Assembly (NCBI GenBank): GCA_032622095.1
Contig: CP136066.1
Span: 152,669,152 to 152,733,151, forward strand
DNA from: Siphonodentalium dalli
Lineage: Eukaryota > Mollusca > Scaphopoda > Gadilida > Siphonodentaliidae
Reading direction: 5' to 3'
Length of the DNA: 64,000 nt
Under the pieces are notes generated by a model. The model made no database searches. It had not been told where the DNA came from and saw only the letters and a program-made list of their open reading frames with translations. Below are positions 42,005 to 54,100 of the stretch, in pieces. Both the position numbers and the translations under genes were made by a program. The first letter of the stretch is position 1. Each line of letters begins with the position of its first letter.

Positions 42005-45000
42005 CTGAATAGAAGGAAAAACAGAAATTAATGAGGTACATTACCGGTAATAAGCAAGAGTGTTGGTGAAAGCATGACATCATTAATGCCAGAGGGTGAT
42101 GTCAAGCAAATTCTATTACTTCGAAGATGTAGCTCTCTCCCTTATATTAAATGCTAAAGAAGGCCATGGAGGCCGAATGCTTCTATTTTTTTCTTCTATT
42201 CAAATGAGAAAGTTCAGAAATATCACATTTATATTGATATTCATGAAGAAAGCATGTCTGCATCTGTGCTGATTTGGGCACCATTCTATATTTAGGGCAC
42301 ACTCTTTTCTGCTTTGATTTGGGGGAATGTAAAGGTCGCTATACATACCATTGCTGAGTCAGCAGGAATGCCTACATGTAAATCGAGACGATCCATTGTA
42401 TCTATCACCTTCAACGGGGCGTCATCATACTGGGTATTCTTCAGGAGTTCTGCCGTATCAAAGTCCTCCGTCAAATTGCTTGATTTTGTCGGACTCTTTT
42501 TCGGACTCTTTCGACCATCTGTGCGATCAATGACAACAGCCGCAGGTTCCTGTGTAGGATCATTTAAGAAATAATCTTGGTTTCCTAATGTAGTTACAGT
42601 TTAAAATCATCATGCCGAATCACAAACTCATTCATAAATCGTGAAGTGAAGTTATTTGGCAGCCTTTAAACTGTGTAATTATATTAGGATAGCAAGATGT
42701 TTACCTACTTTTACTTCTCAGTGACAATTATCAACATGAATATGCATTTTGAGTTGGAAATATCATTAAATATTGGGAACTATATAGTGGCGTGGCTACG
42801 ATGTCATGTGTTGCCATGACAAAATTCACACACTCAACGTTCTCTTACACCCTAATGTAATTATCCTATTTAAATACATTAGCATGGCAAAATACTATAG
42901 AAAATGAACTGAATTATACATACATATTATCACTATGGTGAATTAATCTGGCCATAGTATCATGCCAAGTTGAAGAGGCCATATCGCTGAATCAAACGAA
43001 TCGCTGACGTGATGCAACAACCAGATAAATTCAGTAGAGAAAATAGGTTTATTATATGACACCTATTAATGGGACAGGCGGCCTTCATTGTAGGTTATAA
43101 TTTAGAAATAACATTTATCAATTTATGATAATTTCCTGAAGAATATACTAATAATATAGCATAATGATGATATGGATGCAATATTAGAGAAAATGAAGGT
43201 CGAGTGTTGTTTAGTTTCTCGCAAAAACACGGTGAATTGTTTAAAAGCAGAGTCATGATATTGCATCATTTCATTATTTAGATTCACGTGCATTCTACAT
43301 CAGTTGTAAAACCCCTAATTTGGTGCATCTACCACTGCATCTACAACTTACAACTCACAATACTATCATAGTAAATTCCTTATTTGGTGTGTGATGTACA
43401 TGTACATGCTAATTATCATAGGTTAGGAGAAATTACTAACTGGATTGAAAAATATTCATCTCTTTGCAAGAACAATTATATTATGTACACGTTTTTTCCG
43501 CAATTATGAAGTAATGTGGATCAGTTAGATTTTGAGCTGACGAATTGAATACGATTGTTGATGTCGTAAATAATACTATTGATTAATGGAGCCAATAATT
43601 TTATCTTCGCCTTCCCACAGCACAACAGAACATTTTCATTGGATGATCCGGAAGTTCCGAGTGTTTGTCTATAAACAAATGGTTCTGTAACGTTTTTGAT
43701 GCTTGTTTACATAACAAAGCATACAAACGTGACAATAACATGTAAGCGTGAACAAATTATTCTCATTTCTTATCGAAATGGCCATGTATCGATCGGAATG
43801 ACACATTGAGATGTCCCTCAACTAAGATAATTATTTAAAATTATTATTTATTGGAATTTTGAAAAGAGCTTTAAACCGAATGAATGAAATAATTTATGCC
43901 AAAAATAAAATTTACACACTTTGGAAATTGATTGGCCAAGGAGCTGAAAATTATGCCAAATGTTTTGATAGGATGATTATCAGTTCAAGATTGTTGATTT
44001 TGAAATATTTCGGTATACTAAGGCCAAAAAAAATAAAATATTTGTTTCCTATTACGGTGCCAAAAAATTCCAGGTAGGTAGGTAGGGATTTTTTTTTTTT
44101 TGGTAATATTATTTTATTTTTTCCCCGAACAGTTAAGAAGTACATTAATGCTTACTCTTTATACTTGTGTTAAGGCTGTCCATGTATATTGCAAGTAAAC
44201 AGTTAATGTAGCACAATAATATGATAAGTATTGTCAATATGAACAAACAAATGCCACCCAGGCACTCAATTATGCAGCTCTCTTGTAATTATTCTCTCAG
44301 TTTAGATTGTGGTGGCACATCTTTCTCAGAGCACAATATTGACATATCAACAGGCCCAAGACATACACTATTACTTTATAATAACATAACTTGTATGATA
44401 TTAATTCAAACCTCACTTAAATATTTGGTCATACACCTCAGGACCTAAGACACATATCTCACATGCACCTCAGACACATTGCACAGGGTGTAAATGTTCC
44501 TCAGACATCCCTCAACAGCACTGAAATATAAAGTCCCACACCACACTGAAAATGGTACCACAGGCCACACCTTGACTGAGGTACCACGCCTCAGCATTCA
44601 AATTGGCATATGCATGCTTGTAAGTTTTATATACCCAAACAAACCAGTAGATAATTTCATGTGCTTTTTAGTGCCCATCCCAGAAGGGTGTTTGATATGG
44701 TAGACATGCAGTCATCTTTATACTGTCTGTATACATACTAGTAACTATGCCTGAACACTATGAATCATTGATTGACTGGGGAGAGGAACTTTAAATTCTG
44801 ATATAGAAAGTCTTCTACATGTATATTGCTCTCTAGCAGATAAGACTTCTTCCCATAAGACATGGGAGTTGAACAAACAAGATTACCACAGACAGGTTTT
44901 AAAGACTGCAGATTTATTGGTGAGATTGGGATTCATCTGCAACCACAAATGGACATGTATTTTAATAGAAGTAAATTGTTTTTGAAAATTCCATCTAAAA

Positions 45001-45096
45001 TTATTGCTGCTTAATGTAAACATAGTATATAGTATATATTTAACGATTTTGATGTGTTTACATGCCAATGACATGCATTAAAAAAAAAATTAAAAT

Positions 45097-45130
<34 letters not shown>

Positions 45131-48100
45131 GGGTTGAATTTTTTTGATTTGGGTTGAAATTTAAAAAAAAAAGTCCAGGTCGGCCCAATTTCGGCAGGTC
45201 GGTCGGGTAACCGGAAACACAGATGTTTTTTTTTTTGGCCTAAACGCATGTCATTTAACATAACAGCTCTTATCATACCACACCTGCAGCAGTTGATGTG
45301 ATGGAGACGACGTCGCACTGCTTACACTCAAATTACTTCTGTCCCCAACAAAAGTCGCCCATTCGTCCCCTTCAGAGACTGGATTGTCAAAAGCATTTTT
45401 CTCCCTTTCAAGAGCAAAGTTATCGAAAGCACTGTCTTCCTTACAACCACCAGATTTGCTTGGAGATATTGCACGCTTTTCACCATCATCTTTTTTCTGT
45501 GCTGACTGAAGACAATCATCACCCATCAACGATGCACCACTGCCCGAGCTTTTAGAAAATGAGGGCGAGAGTGGGAATTTTCGTGACACGGTCGCTTTTG
45601 GTGATTTCTTTGTGGGTTTCGGCGATTTTCTGGAGCCAGACAATTTCTGATACTTCCCATCATCAGCGCACAAGATATTGTCTTCTGCTGCGTCGCCTTC
45701 GGAAGCCTGGAAATGATCTGGCTCAACGTTCTCTTCATTCTCGAAAAGCTGGTTGTCGTCTGAGACATTTGGAATAGTTTTAAACCCAGATTTCTTTTTA
45801 CTGGCCAAGAAAGAGGAGTTCTTCCATATACTGTTTGTTTTGTCTTGTTTCCATGGAAATATTGTCTCTTGTTTTGGGGATGGTTTATTTTCGGTTTTCT
45901 TTTTTGCTTTATTTGGAGGTTTATTTAGCTGGTCAGGTTCAAGATCTATCAATCCAAGGTTCTCCTGACTCTGAAATGATGAGAAGAAGCATCATGATAT
46001 TTGCTGAAAGTATGGGAGTGAGATTATTTGGCCTGGACACCCGAGATGGCACAGTAACATGCTGGTCATCCTATAAATCGGACTGCGTAAATTATTGCAT
46101 ATTAGAACGTGTTGAGGGCATAAGTGGAGACTACAGGTGAATTTGTTTTGAGGGAAATGTATTATTGTTTTTCTTCGGGCACAACTCTGGATCCATGAGG
46201 TGCTTGATGAACCCAGCTTCAACCAAATGCCAACATTTGGATGATAAAGTGACGTTCCACCGATATAGATATTTTATGAATAATGTTGTGTTTTTCTCAG
46301 GAACTGATATCTAAATTTTCTCTGAACTACTGTCACAGCATCAATAGGCAATGCCCATCATATATGTCTTCCATTGGTTGGTATAACTTCTATATTGACT
46401 ACTTTTATCTAATTAGACTAGCACTAGTATGGAAAACTGTAATTGTTACTGCCAACAGTGTGGTTTATAGGATGACCAATGTACAGTAAAGGCTAGCCTT
46501 ATTTCCACTAAGGTTCAGTGCAGTTGTTTCTGTTTACGATTTTACTGGGCTGTGGATCTCTTGCCCACAGTAGCGTTCTTTAATTTACATGCACATAATA
46601 CCTTGGGTATGTGTAGTACATGGGACAACCATTAAAGTTGACACCCGATCCAACGACGACACCCTAGCACTGACCTGCACACAGCACTGGTGGAGGCATT
46701 CCCACAACCAGGATGGTCTCCCTAGACTCAGTGAACTAAGTTTGGCAGCCCAGCGTGGAATTAAGCTCAAGTGGAAATTATCAAGGAGCAGTTTCCACTT
46801 CACTACCTATCTGTGGTAGTCAGTACGTCACTTAACCGAATGTGCTAATGTGACTCCCATATAAATATATATATGAATAATTGGTTGCAACATGGGTGCT
46901 GGCATACTCCTATGGTGCAAATTGAAACATGAGCAGATCTGGACCCAAAACATGCATGTAAATTAACAAAATTATCAAATGTGGGCTGCACAGTGTGCCA
47001 ATGGATTCAAATTTGAAATGCAAGATGGCTGATTGTAGCCATGTATTTTTAACAAATTTCGAAAATAATCTGCGGCTCCCATCTACAGGTCCACCCGAAG
47101 ATCCATATAAAGTTTGGTGACGATCGGATGAGAGATGTGACCTGTAGGGCAATAGTTCAAACTTGTCAAATTGACCTAAAAATAGGGTCGGTCGGTGGGT
47201 AGACTTTTTTTTATTACTATTATTATTTCTTTACCAGCTGGTAAAATGAACAAATATAGTGCCCCTAATTAATAAAAGTTTGACCCACTATTGTAATATT
47301 GAAATTGTAAACATATTCAATGGTTTATTCTATTAATTGTCAACTCATTTTGGCATGTGGAGCTCTGTGGTTAGCACGTCAGACTTGTCTTCGATGTCAA
47401 CTCAGTGAGATGAGTTCGCAGCCTGCCGCTGGTCTAATGTGAGTTTCTCACAGCAGTGTCTTGGCCGAATTGATCGACGTGCAATTGTCGGATTATAAGC
47501 TGTTCAAACTTCGTGCCAAGTTGTGACCCTTGAGCAAGGTTGCTCGCACTGTGTCTGCTTCGCACCACCCATGTGTTGAAAGGGTATCTAATTATGAGCA
47601 GTGAAAGATCTTTTTAGTACAAGTATGCTAGCCACATTGATACCTCCCTCCCCCTGTCCCCGGGGAGCAGTAGATGGTTACAGAGTGTTTAGGCTCATCA
47701 CAGTAATAATTGTCCACGCATTAAAACAGACTATCTGTAGAATGCATGTAATAAATGGATTGATTGTTATTTTTGTTATGGTCTGGAATACATCAAGCCA
47801 CGAGAAGAGCAATCTTTGCAAATGGGGGGGGGGGTCGCTATTTTGTAACACTTTCTCCACCACAAAATTGTGACAGATGCTTTTAATTCCGTCCAACATT
47901 TCACAGAAAAAAAAATTCTGTGTGATCATTGCTGAATATAAACACTTCAATTGTTTTATCCTTGTCCACTTGAGCCATGATTTGAGTCGATTCTATATGA
48001 CACCATTGAATAACACATGAGGTGGCCAATAATTTCATGGGCATTGCCAGGTTTTCCACAATTCTGAGCTCCTCAACCTTACAGCAATTTCAGATTGAGC

Positions 48101-51100
48101 TTTACCGAATCGCTCTATTCTCCAGAGAGGCAAATGGAGTATTCATATATAGTAAACGTCATTCAAGTAAACAGACATGGTCAAGGGATGTACATGTATC
48201 TTGATTAAAGAAGTAATTCAAGAAAATTGCTATGGGTTTACTATTTGAGTTTATGAAGCCTGAAGACAAATATTTTGTGTACTGATTGACCTAATCTTAT
48301 CCCTGCTTCAACATAAGTAGACATTTGGAAGTTGAATGAACCATGTCTGTTTGCTACCAGACAATTCTAAATTTGTCAAGCTCAGTTTGTAATGTCGGCA
48401 TACCTTTGACTTCCATGAGAAGGGTCCAGAATGCTCATCTTGCCATGTCCAGTACTGAAAGAATACAATGATATATATATTATTTTTTAATAAGTTGTAG
48501 TTGTACTTGTATAGACTTTTGCATATCAATAACCTCAGGTTCTAAGCCCCTGCGAATTTTTCACTAGAGTTGAATTTTGATTTGAATATACGCATTTAGA
48601 AATTCAAAATCGAATTGAATATTGAATATTACATAATCTTGACACCCACATTGTATGAAATAGGCCTTTAATAACTACCATCTACCGGTATATTTTCCCA
48701 TTTCTGTTGCTATAACTAAACCATCGCAGCTGTTTCCATGATCGCTAAATGAACTGAGAATAATATTTCACCAGATAGGGTAAACATATTGCAAAAACAT
48801 TGAAACAGAACTTTTTTTCGTGTATGATTACATGTATCTGATTTTGTAAGCCTGTCATGTACCATTTTGGACAAAATTAATACAAACAAATGATGTCACA
48901 AAATGGAATCACATGCCGATTGATTTTTGGCATATAAACATGGTGAGTAATCATGTGGTCTGAAATTGATGAAAATATAAAGATAATATTGAGATAAATT
49001 CATATAAAGGCTCATAACACACCAATGTTAAGACGGCCCATTATTTTCTGAACCATTTTGGTATGACACTGGTGCCAAAATATTTGCTGGCTTTCTTTAT
49101 AACATTCTTACACAATTTTCCAATCGAAGGATTATTTGCTAATTTGTGGAGTTGTGAGTTTGCATGAACTTATAATATTTAAACTGTTTTACCTGCTTTA
49201 ACGAAACAATTACCGTATGTCCGGAAGCTGGTGCCAGGCATTAACGAAAACAAAAGGTCATTAATTACGCAAGCCACTCACTTCCGCTTCAAAATTATGG
49301 AATCTTACATGTACTGAGCAGGCAAATTACAGATAATCTACTACATTACATGTAGTGCACGCCTTCTAAAGTTGTAATAAATACACATTATTGCATGGTA
49401 CAGTGAAGTGATATGGGCCAAGGTACTACTAGTAGTAGAAGTGCCGAGTCGACAAGGTCAGATCACCCTATCAAATGAGCTGCCACAGGCAGGGAGTTTG
49501 GTGATCTGACCTCATCAACGAGACATAATACTATGTACAGTTCATCATTATACAGATAAAGCATTTATTGTATGACATGTCTATGAAGCATCCCATGCGA
49601 AATGGGGGAAAAACTACTCCATTACACTATCCTATGCCATCACCCGAAATTCACATTTGAAGACCAAATTCGACAATAGAATACACCGGTGCATGGTTCA
49701 AATGAACACACTTTTTTTTTCTTTTTTTTTTTATATTTTTTTATTTTTTCCCCAAACAGTTAAGAAGTACATTAATGCTTACTCTTTATACTTGTGTTAA
49801 GGCTGTCCATGTATATTGCAAGTAAACAGTTAATGTAGCACAATAATGTGGTAAGTATTGTCAATGTGGACAAACAAATGCCTCCCAGGCACTCAACAAT
49901 GCAGCTCTGTTGTAATTATTCTCTCAGTTTAGATTGTGGTGGCACATCTTCCTCAGAGCACAACATTGACATAACAGGCCCAAGACGAACACCATAATAG
50001 GGCTTTTCTATGACCTTATAATAACATCACTTGTATGATATTAATTCAAACCTCACTTAAATATTTGGTCATACACCTCAGGACCTAAGACACGCCTCCA
50101 CTGGCAGGATATCTCACATGCGCCTCAGACACATTGCACAGGGTGTAAATGTTCCTCAGACACCCCTCAATTGCATTGAAATATAAAGTCCCACATCACA
50201 CTGAAAATGGTACCACAGGCCACACATTGACTGAGGTACCACACCTCAGCATTCAAATTGCCCCAAACTTTGAAGTTCCTTATACACACTGGCATATGCA
50301 TGCTTGTAAGTTTTATACACCCACACAAACCAGTAGATAATTTCATGTGCCTTTTTAGTGCCCATCCCAGAAGGGTGTTTGATATGGTAGACATGCAGCC
50401 ATCTTTATATGAATCCTTGATTGACTGGGGAGAGGAACTTTAAATTCTGATATAGAAAGTCTTCTACATGAATATTGCTCTCTAACAGATAAGACTTCTT
50501 CCCGCAAGACATGGGAGTTGAACAACAAGATTACCACAGGCAGGTTTTTTGGGTTGAAATTTGGAAAAAAAAGTCCAGGTCGGACCAATTTCGGCAGGTC
50601 GGTCGGGTAACCGGAAACACAGATGTTTTTTTTTTGGCCTAACCTAATTTCAAACCATAGCCTACTGATATGGATTTCAAAGGATACTGATACGGATTTC
50701 AAAGGATACTGATACGGCTCAGGATCAGACATGTGTTTTTCGACAGCTAGGAATTTATCACCTATTAAACAATTAATAGTGGTATTTGTAGGAGATTAGT
50801 GGGAGTCATATAATAACAGTCCTTCGATTTTGAGGCGCGCAATTGGCACGCACGGATCTAAAAACCAGCGAGTTATTAAATACGCATGCCGAAAATTTCA
50901 AATGCGCGCCTCGGAATTTGCAACCAGTGAACGAGATTTTAACAAACAACACACCAATGGTTAAACACCGACAAGACTATTCACCATGTATCTTACTCAG
51001 CAGTGATGACGATGATTACGAACCTGGTAACGAAATTCTGATACTATCAAAGCGAAAGAGGGTTGACTTGTCGGATTCCGGTGAATCTGATTGCGGTAAC

Positions 51101-54100
51101 GATTAAGATTCCACTTCCGAGTTTGAAACTTTAAGCGAGTCTGATGAGCATGCGCTTTCAGACGCGGAAGTCGACCAATTAGGTTGGCGATTATCGCAAT
51201 ACGATAGGGGAACACTCCGATGTTCGTACTCAGATATCAACAATTTTTGTACCCAGCTTGCCTGTTCTGGGTTCCACAGGAAAATGGCTAATTTGATTCT
51301 GTTTGTTGTTATATATATATCACCTCATTTATTATTCTGTTCATAAACATAAAATAAAACAAGCCGAAGATGATTTGTTTAAAATTTCTGAACCATGAAA
51401 CTGGCGATGTTATCAGAGTACGTTATACTTGTGATAGTTACATTACGCACAATGTGTTCCCCTATCGTAATGCGATAATCACCAACCGACTAATTACCAT
51501 GATCATATTCACCGGGATTGCCGGATTGTTGATGTTATTATCATGTGGACTATTGTACAATATAAACAAATGTTTTTATTTCTGTTTCTGTTGCCACACT
51601 TGGAATTAAACGTGTGTATACCATTATACTTGTGTTTGTCTTTATTCAGTAATAATTTCATCGATGTTAATTTGAATTGTGCTCCCTCAAAAAAGGCGCG
51701 CGCAAATCCCAAAAGCTATATCGCTTACCTACGTTTTCCAAATTCGACCCAGACAGCACAACGACGTCGGGTTCCAGACGTCGGCCCAACCGTCGGTATG
51801 TCCGTCGGGGCGACGTCGGCCCGACGTCGTTGTGAAATAGAGATGGTCGGCAACAGGTCAGCACCCGACGTTCACTAGATCTCGCCAGAACTGGAGGTCG
51901 ACATATGGTCGGCTGCCGACGGGAAACTGACCAGTGATAAATAAATCGTGGAATATTTATATATCACGTGCCATATTGATGTCCGAAGTCGTATATTAAT
52001 CTTAGCTACATAAATTCCACCCTTGAAGGTTTATTGCACGTTCCATGCTTTTATAGTAGTGTTTGAAGTGATTGTTGTTGTTTTCATACATTGGTCGGTA
52101 AAACGTCGGTTGCCGACGGATTGCCAACCGAAAACGTCATTGTCGCTAATATGACGTCGTTGTACGTCTCGTCTGCCGCGTCAATTTGAAAGCTTCGGTC
52201 ACACTATTTTCGACTTTAAATTCGTTGCTGATTGGAGCCTAACATTATTATTTCTTCTCTGATGTGGAAAATTAATCACAATCGGTGTTAATGATTACAC
52301 AGAGGACCATGCGTGCATGGATAGCCTACATTTCCAGGGCGGAATAATAAAGGTAAGTTTAATATTTTTCCAAAATATATTGCACACTTATGGAAATCAT
52401 CCGAAGTTCCGGGCTTGATTGGTACCCCTAAAAAACCAGCTTAATATATATATATATAAGCCACATTTGTCTCTATTATATATAGTTTCTCATTGTATCA
52501 AACAGATTGTTACGTTTTAGACTTTTAGTATGTTAACACGCCAACATTTATTTAATGTTGGTCTATTGTCAGCGCAGTCGGCAACCTGACGTCAGCCCGA
52601 CGTCGACAATCGACGGTGTAGTATTTCTTAATTATTATCTATTGTCAGGTATATACTTACATGTACCGGTATGTCATGTCTCAAATGTACTTGAATGTCA
52701 ATTGAAGGTCCAAAGTATGTTCTATTCTGTTACATCACGGCCCAGTTCTGGAGGGATCAACCAATTAGGTCTACACATTATGCTTAACATTAACGTTATA
52801 TTCGGCCTCTTTATATGCCACAGCAAGATTAATATTAGTGATATCATTGAGAATGTTTGGGTCCAGAACATTCTTCGGCATTGATCAATGAAGAGTTTCT
52901 TCAATTTCCTTGTTACGATCTAGTCCTCACATGGTACATGTATAAATAAAGGGCACAGATGTGCGAAAATTCAATGTAGATTGAACCTAGTTCTGACATT
53001 AACAGGATTGTTCATGGCATATGCAGTAACTGTTGATAATGCGTATGGATCATCATAATGTCACCTTCTTCCAAATCACGTCAACAAAGTTAACGTTAAA
53101 AGTTCTAATGAGCCATGTCCGTTTAAATTGTTGTAATGTATTCTATTTATATAACCGTTACATACATATTCCTGGATTGGATATTACGGCAACAGTCTCT
53201 TTTGTTAAAAAAATGCATGTTAAAATTTAATATATGCATGATGAAACGCGAAGAGCGTTTAGCAAGCGCTATTTTGAATTGCACGAATAAACTATTGGCA
53301 AAAAACAATTGTTTCTATTAACATGCCACATCGGTCCTCCCGTCCGTCTGTCCCAGTAGATAACTCGGCCATATATTAGTATTATAGGTCATCAGATATC
53401 TTTAAACATTGAAAGGTATGTTGGCCAGCATTGGGGTCGATCAGGTACTTTCAAGTGTGCAAGTGTGTTTAGTATTCCCCTCATTATATTTACAGGACCA
53501 CTGTTGGATATGGTAATAACAGCATATATATAACGCACGTGAATGGGGATGTTGGTGTGTGCATGGGACATAGATGTAAATGGTTGTCTGAAGTGGGGGA
53601 ATGACTGTCGTCTTAAAACTTGCTGCATGATGGTGACAAATTAATTGTATGTTAGAAGCAGGATACATGTATCAGAGAATTAAATGGAGAAACGGACTCA
53701 GTGTATATATGAGTGTTAATGATTGCTTCAAATGCGCTTGCTTCAGTGAGTGTGAACAAATTCTCATTTCTTATCGAAATGGCTATGTACTAGTATCGAT
53801 CAGAATGGCACATTGAAATGTCCCTCAACTCGGATCAACCTTGAAAATCGGTCTCGATTTTCGCATATATCGGGGTTCAAATCGTGACAACCTAAATACC
53901 TAATCTATCCCAGATTGCGATGATCTAGGAATCGTTCACGATACATGTGGGAGATTTCCGTGTGCTGCATGGTGTTTGTCATTCTGTACGTTGTTCCCTG
54001 AAGAGAAGTATATCACATTACGTATACGTATGTGACATGAGGTGTGAATCCAGAGTCCCTACATGCATTTGAAAAAGCCAACCATGCAGACTGAACTCTC

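Noticed and set aside
42314-42574. Plus-strand ORFs over exon 4 of the C1orf198 homolog
   Set aside because: Antisense shadows of the real minus-strand exon.
45298-46140. Several plus-strand and frame-shifted ORFs around exon 3
   Set aside because: Shadows of the 687-base minus-strand exon.
47355-47430. tRNA gene
   Set aside because: A- and B-box-like motifs are present, but no cloverleaf with proper acceptor stem can be formed and a SINE-like body follows.
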